The position numbers and the translations under genes are program-made. Shown here piece after piece: positions 21,234 to 32,378 of a stretch of 64,000 nucleotides of DNA. The DNA lies in contig JNVV01000010.1 of NCBI GenBank assembly GCA_000733355.1, positions 156,735 through 220,734 of the forward strand, in the 5' to 3' direction. Every line of letters begins with the position of its first letter. The first letter of the stretch is position 1. The stretch is from Falciphora oryzae (Eukaryota; Ascomycota; Sordariomycetes; Magnaporthales; Magnaporthaceae). Below the pieces are notes generated by a model that made no database searches, was not told the origin of the DNA, and saw nothing but the letters and a program-made list of their open reading frames with translations.

Positions 21234-21710
21234 CAAAGAGACTATTGACTTGAAAAAAGACAATGATATAAACGAAATGAAAATAAAACGTAAATTAAAG
21301 ATTCAAAAACCCGCCATGCCTGCGGTCCCGCCGTCTATTTGCTGTCTACTGCCGACTCGTGTGTGTGTGTGTGTGCATGGCTGACGCCGCCAAACAACAG
21401 CAGCCGCTACACTCTGCAGGCAGGCATGATCAAAAGCTAACCGATATGATCTATGTGCCCGCCTAAAATGTACATGATACACAGCTCTACCGCCCGCCTT
21501 CTGTCCTCTGTCCGACGTACCTCATCGGGGGCCGTGTTTCTATGCTGGAGCCTGCGTTCTTGGAACACATCGTCGATACATCCCTTCGAGGTCTACGCCG
21601 CTGGCTGCGTGTCGTAGTTTTTTATGATCCAGGATGATAGATAGTGGTTGATAGATGGCGGACGACCTATTCTTGGGCTTATTTTGTTTTGTCATACGTT
21701 CCGCGCAAGC
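21234..21710. other. Convergent 3' region between cog1 and the isomerase gene
   Basis: An A-rich stretch directly after the cog1 stop (21250-21305) could be its 3' end signal. A (GT)n repeat lies at 21359-21375. No gene seen. Confidence 0.45.
21359..21375. repeat. (GT)n microsatellite
   Basis: About eight GT units in intergenic sequence. Confidence 0.85.
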
Positions 21711-22647
21711 TCACAGCTTGTGGCGCTTCTGGCCCGAGGCGATCTTGAGAAACTCCTGCTGGGGCACGCCGCTGACGAACCTCTCAAGGCCGGCAAAGAC
21801 CTCGGCGGCGTTCTGGCGGTCGAGGACGTCCATGTGGGGGCGGCGGATCAGGGCCTTGATGCCGACGAGGCTGTCGCCGATCAGGTGCTCGCCGAGCGAC
21901 GAGTCGATCTCGGCGAGGACGAGGTCGCGGAACTTGGCGTCGTCGCCGGGCCCGCCGGCGCACTCCGTGAAGATCTTGTTGACGAAGCCCGTCGCCAGCA
22001 GTTCGTCGGCGGGGATCTTGCGGCTCATGATGAGGGCCTCGTTGGCCTTGCTGACGCCCAGGCGCTGCACCAGGGCGTGCGACGCGCCGCCCTCGGCCAC
22101 GAGGCCCAGGGACGAGAAGGGCGTCAGCAGGAAGGTGGCGGGCGTGCAGTAGATGAAGTCGGCGAACGCCACCAGCGCCGCCGACAGCCCGACGGCGGGC
22201 CCGTTGAGCCCCACGACGAGCACCTTGGGGTGCGTGTAGAAGGCCTGCGTGGCGTTGAGGTTGAAGGCCACGAAGGTCGACAGCCACTGCTTGCGCGCCT
22301 CGTCAGCCTCCTCCCGCGCCTCCGCGGCGTTGCTGCCGGCTGAGGAGGAGCCGGCGCCGGCGGCAGCAGCGGGGAAGAGGGTGACGTCGGCACCGCTGTT
22401 TTGTTGTCAGCAAGTCTTGTACAAAACACGCGAGAGGCTCTCACACAGGATTCGCATACGCTGAAAAGTAGCGGCCCTTTGCCGTCAGCAGAGTGATGTA
22501 GACCTCATCGTGGGTGGCGACCTCGCGCAGCCGCTGGGAGAGGTCGTAGTAGCCCTGCTGGTTCAGCGCGTTGAGCTTCTTCTCGTTGTCAATGGTGATT
22601 ACGGCCAGGCGGCCTCTGTACTCGACGGATATGACGGAGCCGGACAT
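21711..22647 (-). CDS. eci1: Peroxisomal delta3,delta2-enoyl-CoA isomerase (crotonase family)
   Basis: Two exons, 22647-22460 and 22395-21711, give 290 residues. The splice joins Y-F-S-A to G-A-D-V-T and so rebuilds the crotonase oxyanion-hole motif F-S-A-G-A-D-V. Exon 1 also has D-N-E-K-K-L-N-A-L. Exon 2 carries the second oxyanion segment, N-G-P-A-V-G-L-S-A, and T-P-F-S-S-L-G-L-V-A-E-G-G-A-S, with the glutamate expected of isomerases. The protein ends H-K-L, a plausible type 1 peroxisomal targeting signal; yeast Eci1 ends H-R-L. Its role would be to move double bonds during beta-oxidation of unsaturated fatty acids. An alternative is a related enoyl-CoA hydratase. It is head to head with the UCH gene. 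Confidence 0.88.
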
Positions 22648-23144
22648 GACCGGGCGCGGGCTGCAGGGAGATGTAAGAAGCAGAAGTAAGGGTGTGATGG
22701 GTGCTGTGGCTTTTATGCTTTCAGGGGCAAAATCTAGGAAGGTACTCGGTAGGGATACAAGGACAGGTAAAAGTGAAGGCTTGATTCTACGAGGGCCGAT
22801 ATAGTAGTGGTCTGTAAGGAAATAACGGATGGCTTGTGACTGCCGCCAGCAAGGTCTGGCGGGCTGATAGTTGGGAATCAGTAGGCGGCTGGCATTCCAG
22901 CGTGGCCAAGGGACCGCGGATGCGACGGCTTGCTCTCGACTTGTACCTCGGCATCGAGACCCCATGCATGCGGGGGCTCCACTTTTGTGCCGGGCTTACC
23001 CCAGGCTGGGGTTGGGGTTGGTGGGGCTCACGTCACAGGTACGTGCCTAGTATGTACATGCCCCTATATATATTGCCTAGTCGGCAAAGACGGGGAAACC
23101 CAACATCAGACAAGACCAGGCAAGACAAGATAAAAACTGTAGCC
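22648..23144. promoter_or_regulatory. Divergent promoter region between the isomerase and UCH genes
   Basis: About 500 bp between two start codons. It includes a GGTTGGGGTTGGTGGGG stretch near 23010-23026. No gene seen. Confidence 0.45.
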
Positions 23145-23977
23145 ATGGCATACATCCCGCTCGAGTCCAACCCCGACGTCTTCACGGGCCTGGCCCATCG
23201 CCTCGGGCTCTCGCCCCAGCTGGTCTTCCACGACGTCCTGTCTCTCGACGAGCCCGACCTACTCGCCCTAGTCCCGCGCCCCGTCCACGCCCTCGTGCTC
23301 GCCTTCCCGGCCCCCGAAGACAACTACGAGCGGCGCATGCAGGACCAGGAAAACGACCAGCGGCCCGTGTACGACAGGTCCGGCGACGACGAGGATGTCG
23401 TCTGGTTCCGCCAGACAATCTATAACGCCTGTGGCCTTTACGCCCTCCTGCACGCCCTCGCTAACGGCGCATGTGACCACATCGGTTCGTGCCACATTTT
23501 GAATATATAATATCATAGCTAGCTACTACCGCTGTTGTCTGTAAGGGCTGGTTGATTGTGCGGAAACCCTCCTCCCTGCCACTAACTCTCCCCCAACCTG
23601 AAGCCCCGGACTCTATCATGTCTCGCCTGCTGGACAAGTGCAGGCCCCTGAGCGTCGAGCCCCGCGCCCGCGCCCTCGAAGCCGACCGCGACGTTGCTGC
23701 CGCCCACAGGGACGCTGCCCTGGCCGGCGTCACCCAGGCCCCGGCCAGCGCCGACGACAAGGTCGACCACCATTACATCTGCTTTGCTAAGTCGCCCAAG
23801 GACGGCCATATTTACGAGCTCGACGGTGATCTCAAGGGCCCGGTGTCCTGGGCTGACCTGGGCACCCAGGACGACCTGCTCGGTGAGGCCGCCCTCGCCG
23901 TCGTCAGGGACTTTATCCGCAAAGGCTTTGGAGACGGCGGGTCGTTCAGCCTGCTTGCCCTCGCCCCGAGCTCCTGA
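23145..23977 (+). CDS. yuh1: Ubiquitin C-terminal hydrolase, UCH-L3/Yuh1 type
   Basis: Two exons, 23145-23484 and 23604-23977, give 237 residues, normal for a short UCH. The catalytic elements are present: Gln about 90 (R-Q-T-I), Cys96 in N-A-C-G, His about 170 in H-H-Y-I-C-F and Asp about 187 in E-L-D-G. The protein would cleave small adducts and short extensions from ubiquitin or NEDD8/Rub1. The N-terminus (P-L-E-S-N-P-D-V-F) is also typical. The splice is set by phase and by the family segment H-I-x-P-x-S. It uses a GTTCGT donor and an AAG acceptor, both uncommon. The crossover-loop region is rich in Ala and Asp, as in other fungal members. Confidence 0.93.
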
Positions 23978-24410
23978 GGCTGTCCTGGCTGCTGCTGTGC
24001 CCCATAATGTCATGTTCGAACGCTACCGCCCATCTGACCCGAAGAAACGTGTAATCCACCCTTCCGTAATGCATATTACACTCTATCTAGTGGCAGGCGA
24101 CCGGATCTATAAACCACCACCCTCCTCCATTTCAATTGGTACAGAACGGGTTCTACATGAAGACAGACAAGGGAGAGGTATAAAAGAAGGAAAGAAAAGA
24201 CAACGCAAACTCCGGGGCCAAGCGCCATTACATCATGCTCAAAGCGCACATTTTTCTTGCTAACTTGCTCTCCCGTCCACTCACTGTGAGGAACTGGGCG
24301 AACAAGACGAACAAGAAACAAAAGGAGCGTTAAACCCAAACAAGAGAGGAAAAAAAAAAAAAAACATGCCCCTCCCCTTCCTCCTCCTCCACCCCGCCTC
24401 GACAGACTCG
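23978..24410. other. Convergent 3' region between the UCH and hsh155 genes
   Basis: About 430 bp holding both 3' UTRs, with an A run at about 24350-24364. No gene seen. Confidence 0.4.
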
Positions 24411-27400
24411 TCACAGTATGATGCCGAGTTCTCCCCTATCGATCCCATCCTCCTCAAGGTTCGGGTAGTATGGCACCATGGCGTCGGCCCCCTGCACGTA
24501 GGCGTCGTTGTACAGGCGCCAGTAGGGCGTCCTAACCTTGCGGGCCGGGTGGAACAGGCCGGCCCAGACGTAGTTGAGGACCAGTCCCGGGCCGACGGCC
24601 ATGCGGATGGCCTCGATGGCTTCGATGATGCGGTCGATGACGTGGGGGCTCGTCTCGAACAGGTTGGGGTACAGCAGGTTGAGCAGGTGCACCATGGCAT
24701 CCTCGCACCCGAGCCCGACGACACCGAGGGCGATGTGCTTGACGACGGACGCGGCCGTCTGGCGGTGCACCTGGTCGCGGTCGATCAGGGCGTCCTCGAG
24801 CAGGGGCGTGACGGCGTAGACGTAGTCCTTGGCCATCTCGCCAATGTACTCAAACATGAAGCTCAGCGACTTGAGCACGCCATTCTGCACGTTGAGCTCG
24901 GGAACCCTGTACTCGTTCATGAGCGCGGGCAGCACGGTGAAGGGCGCGCACGTCTCGGCGATGATGCCGATGGCCACGGCCGTGTTGACGCGGCTCTGGC
25001 GCTCCTGCACGCGCAGGTTGTTGAGCAGCGTCGCCAGCACGTCCTGCGGGCCGATGGCCTTGGCGATGAAGCCGAACGTGTTGTTGGCCGCGCGCCGGAT
25101 GCCCTTCTTGTGCGCCTTGAGCATGTCCAGCAGCTCGAAGCAGATGCGCATCCACTCGCGCGCGTTGACCGACTCGGGCCCGCGGTCGGCGATGCGCCCG
25201 ACCAGGTCGATCGTGTTCTCCTGCACCTTCTCGTGCCGGTTGCGCAGGATGGGCGTCAGCCGCGGCAGCAGGTCCTTGATGGGCGGCTGCATCTGGCTGA
25301 TGCCCACCACCGTCACGATGGACCGCAGCGCCCCCAGGATCGAGCCCAGCACCTCGGGGTACTCCTCGCCCAGGTACTCGTACAGCACCACGCCGAGCTT
25401 GCCCATCAGCGCGTCCTCGCCGCACTGCTTCATCACCATGGCGATGCGCGAGATCAGGTCCGCCGCCTGCTGCCGCACCGTCGCCGACTTGTTGTTGAGC
25501 CGCCATAGGATCGTGCTGACGATCTGGGGCAGGTACGGCTTACACCGCGTCCCCAGCGCGTTGACCACGGACCCGAACCCGTTGAGCATGATGACGTCCT
25601 CGACGCTCTGCTCCTGGAACGCGTGCAGGATCCCGTCGATGAGCCGCTCCTCCAGCCGCTCGCCCACGTCGGCCGCCCCGAGGCTGGCCACGATCTTCTC
25701 GACCGTCTCGACCGTCATCTTGCGGTACGGCTCGCTCTCGTCCTTGAGGTTGACCACGATGCGCTCCAGGATCTCGCCCGCCCCGACCTTCTGCCCAATG
25801 TCCACCGTCGTCTCCACCACCTGCCGGTAGTTGCGCTTGTCGAGCGCCATGCGCCGCACCCAGAAGCTCTTGAAGAACTCGTCCAGCACGTGCTCCTTGA
25901 GGTAGCCCGCCGTCACGCCCTCGGTACCCGCGCACTGCGACACCACCTTGAGCACCACCTTCTTCATCTCCTCGTCGGGCGACGAGAACTCGCGCAGCAG
26001 GATCTCCATGATCTGGCTGGTGTAATAGTTGGCGTACTCCTCGTCCATCAGCGGGATGATGTACCCGACCGCCTTGAGAAACCCGGCCAGGCCCTTGCCC
26101 CGCTGCTTGCGCGCCCCCGTCCACAGCGGGTTCAGGATGTCGTCGAAGCTCTCGATACCGTACGGGTTGGCCGCCTCGGCGAGCGCCGCGATAGCCAGAC
26201 TCGTCACCGTCCGCACCTTTGTCTGCTCGTCGTTGAGGTTGGGCCCGATGCAGTCCACCAGTCTCTTGAGATGCGGCAGCACCGCACAGCCCATGAGGAT
26301 GGGGATCTGCTGCACAATCTTGACTCCGGTGTGCCGCGCCTGCCATGACTTCTTGCTGCGGCACACCGCCTGGAGGAACGGCAGCAGTGCCGGGATGCCC
26401 AGTGCCGACGCCACCACGGCAAACGCTCGCGCCGTCGTGTTCCGCACGTACTCGTCCACGTGGTCGATATCGGGCCTCATGGTGCTGATCATGGTCGCCA
26501 GTCCCGCCGCCTTGGCAAGGTTGGAGATAATCTCGCGACCCTCCACCCGCGCGTAATAGTCTTGGTCGATCAGGAGCGGCTCGATGACGACGAGGATCTT
26601 GTGCACATATGGCCTGACCATGTCGTCCAGCTTGTACAGGATCCTGTCGATGACCTTGACCAGCAGATGGCGCTCCTGGTCCTCCAGCGTCTTCTCCATC
26701 AGGAGCGGGAGGATCTGGTTGAAGAGAGGGCCCGCGCCAAAGTTGCGTGCGTTATCCGTCAGCTGCCTCAGCGCCGTCTTGCGCATCGGCGGTGTGCCGT
26801 TCTTGACCTTGAGCAGCAGCCTCATGATCTTGCGCTCCTTGAGTTCCTCGACCGAGAGCGAGTCCTCGTTTGTGCCATCTGTTAGCTTTCCAAAGTAGGC
26901 CATGTCCTCCGGCTTGAAGAACTGTAGGTCTCCAACTCCTGGGATCTCCTTGGGCATCTGCTGGCTCGACACCCGCCCGCCGTTGGGGTCCTGCATCACG
27001 AAGCCCGTCGCCGGCGCCGGCGTCTGCATGAGCTTGTGTGCCGGCGCGCGGACGGGGGCGTAGCCTGGCGGGGGCTCCAGGATCTTGTATCCCTCCTCGG
27101 GGCCGGGCAGCATCGCGTCCAGCTCCTCGTCGCTCAGCACCATGACGGCGCGGTGCATGTCCGGGCCAAAGCCGACAGGGAGGTCTGCGGGAGTCACCGC
27201 CGTGGGGTGAACGGGGGTTGCCAGCCCCTGGGGCCCTACTGGCGTGGCCGAAGGCGCCTGGTCCCAACGCGACCTCTTCTTCGTAGTCTCGGCGGCACCC
27301 GGCACCACCAGGGCGGGCGCTTGGTCCCACCTGGAGCGCTTGGGCTTGGCCGCCTCGGGAGCCGGCGGGGGCGCCGCGACATTATCCGACGACGAGACGT

Positions 27401-28097
27401 CCCACCTCTTCTTGCGCTTGCGGCCGGCTGCGGCCTCTGTGGAGCCGTCCTGGCCATTCTCCTTGTCGTCCTCGGAGTCCTTCAGGGTGGGGCGGTGTTC
27501 CTCCATGACGGTGTCGCCGTCGGCGGTCGCGTTCTTGGCCTTGGCCTCGATGGCCCGCCTGACGCGCTCCTCCTCCCGCTCGACCTCGCGCTCCTCCATC
27601 ACGTGGCGGTAGCTGTTGCCCTCGGCGGCGCCGGCCTGGCGGTTGGCGGCGAAGGGGTCGGCACGGGTCGGGGTGAGGGTGCGGTCGAAGCGGCGCTTCT
27701 GGTAGTCGGTCTCCCTGTCGGTGATCCTGTTGCTGCGCTCGCCGCGGCCGGCAAGGACGTCGTCCTCCTCGACGCCCGAGCCGCGAGCGAACTCGTCGAT
27801 CTGGGCGCGCGTGGCCGTGTACTGGCCGACCAGGCTCCGGCCGCCGACGTCGGCCATGGCGTCGTCGTCGTCGTCGCCATCGGCGGCGGGCAGGATGGTG
27901 TGGTAGCCAGCGAACTTGTCGGCGCCGTCTGCGCGATCGTACAGGCCGGTGTCGAAGGCCTCGCTCAGCTTGACCTTGGTGGACGAGTCGGCGCGCTGGT
28001 TGGCCGGGTCGAACGTCTTGGAGCCCTTTTTGGCCGCGGCTGCAGCATTCCGCTCCTGCTGCAGCTTCTTGATCTGCTCGAAATCGGCGTCCGACAT
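24411..28097 (-). CDS. hsh155: Splicing factor 3B subunit 1 (SF3B1/Hsh155), U2 snRNP
   Basis: A single exon of 1228 residues, strikingly intron-free for a splicing gene. The disordered N-terminal third holds three U2AF-ligand motifs with tryptophans at about 232 (K-K-R-W-D), 257 (R-S-R-W-D) and 278 (R-S-R-W-D). The HEAT-repeat superhelix follows from about residue 400 to the C-terminus, with P-Y-G-I-E-S-F-D-D and [11 protein letters not shown] segments near-identical to other eukaryotes. The lysine matching the human cancer hotspot K700 is about residue 627 (D-E-Q-T-K-V-R-T). SF3B1 clamps the branch-site helix in the U2 snRNP. It is head to head with pso2. Long open frames on the opposite strand are a by-product of its codon bias. 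Confidence 0.98.
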   Translation of the reverse strand: MSDADFEQIKKLQQERNAAAAAKKGSKTFDPANQRADSSTKVKLSEAFDTGLYDRADGADKFAGYHTILPAADGDDDDDAMADVGGRSLVGQYTATRAQIDEFARGSGVEEDDVLAGRGERSNRITDRETDYQKRRFDRTLTPTRADPFAANRQAGAAEGNSYRHVMEEREVEREEERVRRAIEAKAKNATADGDTVMEEHRPTLKDSEDDKENGQDGSTEAAAGRKRKKRWDVSSSDNVAAPPPAPEAAKPKRSRWDQAPALVVPGAAETTKKRSRWDQAPSATPVGPQGLATPVHPTAVTPADLPVGFGPDMHRAVMVLSDEELDAMLPGPEEGYKILEPPPGYAPVRAPAHKLMQTPAPATGFVMQDPNGGRVSSQQMPKEIPGVGDLQFFKPEDMAYFGKLTDGTNEDSLSVEELKERKIMRLLLKVKNGTPPMRKTALRQLTDNARNFGAGPLFNQILPLLMEKTLEDQERHLLVKVIDRILYKLDDMVRPYVHKILVVIEPLLIDQDYYARVEGREIISNLAKAAGLATMISTMRPDIDHVDEYVRNTTARAFAVVASALGIPALLPFLQAVCRSKKSWQARHTGVKIVQQIPILMGCAVLPHLKRLVDCIGPNLNDEQTKVRTVTSLAIAALAEAANPYGIESFDDILNPLWTGARKQRGKGLAGFLKAVGYIIPLMDEEYANYYTSQIMEILLREFSSPDEEMKKVVLKVVSQCAGTEGVTAGYLKEHVLDEFFKSFWVRRMALDKRNYRQVVETTVDIGQKVGAGEILERIVVNLKDESEPYRKMTVETVEKIVASLGAADVGERLEERLIDGILHAFQEQSVEDVIMLNGFGSVVNALGTRCKPYLPQIVSTILWRLNNKSATVRQQAADLISRIAMVMKQCGEDALMGKLGVVLYEYLGEEYPEVLGSILGALRSIVTVVGISQMQPPIKDLLPRLTPILRNRHEKVQENTIDLVGRIADRGPESVNAREWMRICFELLDMLKAHKKGIRRAANNTFGFIAKAIGPQDVLATLLNNLRVQERQSRVNTAVAIGIIAETCAPFTVLPALMNEYRVPELNVQNGVLKSLSFMFEYIGEMAKDYVYAVTPLLEDALIDRDQVHRQTAASVVKHIALGVVGLGCEDAMVHLLNLLYPNLFETSPHVIDRIIEAIEAIRMAVGPGLVLNYVWAGLFHPARKVRTPYWRLYNDAYVQGADAMVPYYPNLEEDGIDRGELGIIL

Positions 28098-28573
28098 CTT
28101 GCTGGGCCCCGAATTTCTGGGCTACATCAAGGCTGAGATGGGAGCTGTGGTGCGAAGGCTGGAATCGCGTGCGTTTGTGGATGCGCCGTCGTGGAAAATG
28201 GAAATTATTTCACCGGGCTGCTCGAGATGACCAGCGTCTGTTTGGCTGCCGCAGGCTCCTCCTGGAAGCAGACCAGCGGCCTCAGCTCTCGACAGCAGCC
28301 ACCATCCGGGTGGGTCGCCACACGTGACACCGCGACTAGCCCCGCGTAAAGACCGCCTGGCTCTGTGACGACTACTGAAGTCGCTCCGCGTTGTCCGTCT
28401 GCCGTTTGCCACCAGGCTCCCCAAAGGCACCAACAAAAGTCTTGAAAAAGTAGCCCGCCCACACAATTGCCCATTGACACAGATCTCTGCTTCGTTCTTC
28501 CGCCACATACCGCTGTCTCCCCTCCTAGAGTCGCCCGCCCCCTCCTCCTCCTCTTCGAAAGCGAGGAGAGCCC
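28098..28573. promoter_or_regulatory. Divergent promoter region between hsh155 and pso2
   Basis: About 476 bp between two start codons. No gene seen. Confidence 0.5.
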
Positions 28574-31270
28574 GTGCCAAGAATGGCTCCCGCAATATCG
28601 AAATCGTCAAAAACGCCGCGCTCGACAGCAGCCAGGCCGTTTTCGACGACAAAATCGCCCTCGACACCCCTATCCAAGAAGAAGTCTGCACCAAACGCAA
28701 GCATATTGAGCTTCTTCAAGAAGGTACCAGCGCCTGAGGAAACATTATTCGTCGGCGACGCCCACTCGTTGCCCCCTGCAGACGAGGCCGAGGAGAGCGC
28801 CAGTTGCGGCGGTGGCAGCTCACGCTATAACGAAGTCGATGAGCCAGTCAAGAGGAGGAAGCTGAGCAACCATGACGGTGCCGATCCCGCAACAAACCCC
28901 GCCCAACCCGAAAGCAAGAGCGCGCCCGAAGCCCCCAAGGCGCCTCCAGCCCAGAAACCTCGCAGGAAAGGTCCATTCCTCGACGATTCAGATGTCGAGG
29001 ACGAAGACGACCAGCATGGCCCAGACGACAAGGCGCCGTCGCTGAATAAACCGTCCGCTGCGCCGGCCTCGCAGGACCCCAGCCCCGAAAAGAGTCTGTC
29101 GCCCGTCCCTCCCTCGCCAAATCACGACCAAGGCCCAAATCTAATCCAGGAAGAGCAGGGATCGAATGAGTTCGGAACTGTCCCAGATACAGATGCTATT
29201 TATGACGATGACGTTGACTTGGGAGAGGAGGATCGCGAAAGGAGGTTCATGGAAGAGCAGGCCAGGATTGAAGCGGCAGAAGAGGCCGCATTAGACAGTA
29301 CAGATTCCGATGTTGACCCCGCGATAGGGGCAGAGGAGTCCGGAGCAGCCGAAAGCTGCTGTCCCATCTGCGACGCCAGTTTGGCTGGCGTGACGGCGGA
29401 CCAGGCGACAATTCACGTCAATAGCTGCCTCGATGGAAACCCCACGCCATTACCTCGCCCTCCCAGTGTGCCCATTGAAGAGGCCTCTGCGTCCGGAAAC
29501 GGTGGAGACAGCATCGATTCGTCCCGAGTAAGTAAACGGTTCGCCCGTACAGCCGTCGCCAGGCCCGGCCAGGCGAACCCCATCAGCCTGGGAGGGACCG
29601 GTCCCTCGCCATCCGTCAACACCTCGGCCTTCTCGAAGCTCATGTCAGGTCGTGCCGAAGACACGGCCTGGGCCACGGCGGCGGCTGCTGAGCACGCCTC
29701 GCGTGGCAAGCAGGCCTATGAGCGGACATGCCCATTTTACAAAATCATGCCCGGCCTTTCCATATGCGTGGACGCATTCCGATACGGTGCTGTGGAGGGG
29801 TGTAAGGCCTACTTCCTTAGCCATTTTCACAGCGACCATTATATCGGGCTCACTGCGAACTGGACTCACGGGCCCATCTACTGCAGTAAAGTTACCGGCA
29901 GCCTGATCAAGTCGCAGCTGCGCACTGCGGCCAAGTACGTGGTCGAGTTTGATTTCGAAGAGCGATTCATTGTGCCGGGCACGAATGGCGTGGCAGTGAC
30001 CATGATTCCCGCCAACCACTGTCCGGGAAGCTCGCTTTTCTTGTTCGAGAAGACAACCCCCGGCCGCCCTGGGGACAGGCCAAGGGCCCAACGGATCCTG
30101 CACTGCGGCGACTTCCGAGCATGTCCGGCCCACTCAGAACATGCCCTGCTCCGGCCCAGGATCGCGGATGCCGTGTCTGGCAAGATCAAGACGCAGAAAA
30201 TCGACGTCTGCTACCTAGACACGACCTACCTCAACCCCCGTTACTCATTTCCGCCCCAGGACGACGTGATCCGCTCGTGTGCCGAACTGTGTGCGGCGCT
30301 GAACCGCGGTCTGCGGGAGATGGACGACCGCGTGTGGACCGATGTCCTGCGCCGCCGCGAGGGAAATCCCACCAACGAAACACTAAGCCGGTTTTTTACC
30401 AGCGGCGACAGCACGACGTCACCCAAGCAAGGGCACGAATCGAGCACCAGCGGCAGCGACACGCCCAACGCCCTGTCTGCGCTTCTTGATCCCCGTTCGC
30501 GTCTCCTGGTGGTTTGTGGAACATACAGCATCGGCAAGGAGCGCATCTGCAAGGCAATCGCGCAGGAGCTGCGCACCAAGATATTCGCGTCGCCGTCCAA
30601 GATCCGCATCATTGCCCAGCTGGGCGACCCGGAGCTGACGGCGCTCATGACGTCCAAGCCAGCCGAGGCGCAAGTGCACATGCAAATGCTGGCCGAGATA
30701 CGTGCCGAGACGCTCGCAGACTACCTGACCACCTACCGGGCACATTTTGGCAGGATCGTGGGCTTCCGGCCTTCGGGCTGGAACTACCAGCCTGCGGGCA
30801 CGGCGGCAAACGCAAACGCTCAACCGTCGTCGGTCGCGACCACGTCACTGCTGCACGGTGGCGCCTGGAGACCGTCTTACACGTCTAGACATTTAGTGCC
30901 GCAGCGTGGAAGTAGCAACGAGGCCATGTGCTTTGGGGTGCCATATAGCGAGCACAGCTCCTTCCGAGAGCTTGCTCTTTTCCTGATGAGCCTGCAGATC
31001 GAGAAGGTCGTGCCAACCGTCAATGTAGGCAGCGAAGTCAGTCGCAAGAGGATGAAGGCGTGGACCGACCGCTGGCTGTCGGAGCGGCGCCGAGGAGGAC
31101 CTGTAACGATCATGCAGGAGGAGCCCAAGGAATCTGAGGGGCAAGACCGAACACACAAGCGTGATGACGGCGAAGGGGAGAGCCCAGACAAGGACGCGAA
31201 GGCTGGCGGGGACAGCTCGCCTCGGCTGTGGGACGCCAAGGACGGCAGAGGGGGTGGTGTAATCTGGTAG
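28574..31270 (+). CDS. pso2: DNA interstrand crosslink repair nuclease Pso2/Snm1
   Basis: A single exon of 898 residues; the start could equally be the second Met, three codons on. A short segment at about 41-50 (N-A-S-I-L-S-F-F-K-K) looks like a PCNA-binding box without the usual Gln. A UBZ4-type zinc finger follows at about 260-290 (C-P-I-C ... H-V-N-S-C). The metallo-beta-lactamase domain has H-F-H-S-D-H at about 417-422, and the DRMBL/beta-CASP part runs from about 640 to 840, with Y-S-E-H-S-S-F near 792. These are the features of the SNM1A/Pso2 5'-exonucleases that digest past crosslinks. The acidic N-terminal half and the charged tail are disordered. Nuclear action is expected; the N-terminal K-K-K region may act as an NLS. 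Confidence 0.96.
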   Translation: MPRMAPAISKSSKTPRSTAARPFSTTKSPSTPLSKKKSAPNASILSFFKKVPAPEETLFVGDAHSLPPADEAEESASCGGGSSRYNEVDEPVKRRKLSNHDGADPATNPAQPESKSAPEAPKAPPAQKPRRKGPFLDDSDVEDEDDQHGPDDKAPSLNKPSAAPASQDPSPEKSLSPVPPSPNHDQGPNLIQEEQGSNEFGTVPDTDAIYDDDVDLGEEDRERRFMEEQARIEAAEEAALDSTDSDVDPAIGAEESGAAESCCPICDASLAGVTADQATIHVNSCLDGNPTPLPRPPSVPIEEASASGNGGDSIDSSRVSKRFARTAVARPGQANPISLGGTGPSPSVNTSAFSKLMSGRAEDTAWATAAAAEHASRGKQAYERTCPFYKIMPGLSICVDAFRYGAVEGCKAYFLSHFHSDHYIGLTANWTHGPIYCSKVTGSLIKSQLRTAAKYVVEFDFEERFIVPGTNGVAVTMIPANHCPGSSLFLFEKTTPGRPGDRPRAQRILHCGDFRACPAHSEHALLRPRIADAVSGKIKTQKIDVCYLDTTYLNPRYSFPPQDDVIRSCAELCAALNRGLREMDDRVWTDVLRRREGNPTNETLSRFFTSGDSTTSPKQGHESSTSGSDTPNALSALLDPRSRLLVVCGTYSIGKERICKAIAQELRTKIFASPSKIRIIAQLGDPELTALMTSKPAEAQVHMQMLAEIRAETLADYLTTYRAHFGRIVGFRPSGWNYQPAGTAANANAQPSSVATTSLLHGGAWRPSYTSRHLVPQRGSSNEAMCFGVPYSEHSSFRELALFLMSLQIEKVVPTVNVGSEVSRKRMKAWTDRWLSERRRGGPVTIMQEEPKESEGQDRTHKRDDGEGESPDKDAKAGGDSSPRLWDAKDGRGGGVIW

Positions 31271-31756
31271 GCAGCTTGGGCCGAATATTGAATAGTGAAT
31301 GTTGTGCTTGAGTAGTGATGCAGAGTCGTGATTGTCACTGCTTTTCGTCTCTGCCGCTTTTCAGCCTCCACGACTACTTCAACTGCAGCATAAACAATCA
31401 AGAAACATACATGCATCGCCACAGGGGAGCTCCCGTCCACTCAGAGCAAACCCTATGCCCGGCTGCTACGGCCAGGTTGGGTATCGACACATTCTGATGG
31501 GACCAATCGCGTGCCTCAGTAAACAAATTTCCCAGCCCGTGAATTCCATCAACCTCGGAAATATGGCTACCCTAGATGCTTAGGGAGTTGTCTCCGTGCT
31601 AGACAGCAACACTGTGGCGGCTTGCTGGTAGAATAGCCATTCTGCCGTCGACTCTGTGGGACGAAAAGCCGCAGCATGCCTTCTGTGGATTTCGGCCAGC
31701 TCCCGATACGACACCGGCCCTCTCGCCCCGGCTCCAGATAGGGCGAAACACCTTTT
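31271..31756. other. Convergent 3' region between pso2 and lsm2
   Basis: About 490 bp holding both 3' UTRs. No gene seen. Confidence 0.4.
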
Positions 31757-31959
31757 TCAGCGCTTGGCAGCGGCCGCGGCGTTGGTCGCGTTGGCCGCCG
31801 CCTCTCTCCGGGTCGCGTCCTCGAGGAGCGGGACGTCGACGTGCGAGCCCGGGAGGTGTATGTAGCGGACGACACTGCCCCGGATGAAGACGTTCTTAAC
31901 GGCGCTCTGGTGGTTCACAGGCAGACAAGAAGAAGCACAGAATAAGGCGTCAATACAAG

Positions 31960-31997
<38 letters not shown>

Positions 31998-32378
31998 CCA
32001 CTCAGCCATAGCAGCCGATGGAGGGGGATGGGTGGGCACTGACCAGATGCGGGTACTTGACGTCCTCGACGACCGAGATGTTGTCCAGCTTCAGGTTCAG
32101 GTACTGGTCGACGCTCTTGAGGGTGCCGCGGATCTGGATGCTGTTCTTGAGTTCGACTGTGATCTCGACGTCGATCAGCGTCTTGAAGAAGCTGCCAGCC
32201 TCCTCCGCCGTCGCTCCTCCGGTCAGCAAATGTATAGGGAATCAAAAAGGCCCGCGTCCATTTTCCATGTCTGTATCCCAGCCAGCGAGCAGTCGTGATC
32301 GGGTCACGTGCACGACGCGAGGCAGAAAAAAAGGGGAGGGATCACGGTCAGGACAGCTTCGTACCTGAAGAAAAGCAT
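31757..32378 (-). CDS. lsm2: U6 snRNA-associated Sm-like protein Lsm2
   Basis: Three exons, 32378-32365, 32191-32044 and 31906-31757, give 103 residues. Exon 1 has only 14 nt and codes for M-L-F-F plus part of a serine. It joins S-F-F-K-T-L-I-D to make the standard Lsm2 N-terminus. The Sm1 motif (V-E-L-K-N-S-I-Q-I-R-G-T-L-K-S-V-D-Q-Y-L-N) and the Sm2 motif (N-V-F-I-R-G-S-V-V-R-Y-I-H-L) are complete, followed by P-G-S-H-V-D-V-P-L-L-E-D. Lsm2 is in both the nuclear Lsm2-8 ring on U6 snRNA and the cytoplasmic Lsm1-7 ring of mRNA decapping. The Ala-rich tail is slightly extended. Intron 2 carries an (AC)n repeat. Confidence 0.96.
31961..31994. repeat. (AC)n microsatellite inside lsm2 intron 2
   Basis: Seventeen AC units. 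On the lsm2 strand this reads as (GT)n inside the intron, well away from the donor and acceptor. Confidence 0.9.

Noticed and set aside
24366..25508. 380-codon plus-strand frame opposite hsh155, with others at 25623-26348 and 27036-28136
   Set aside because: Antisense shadows of a GC-rich conserved gene; no family resemblance and repetitive composition.
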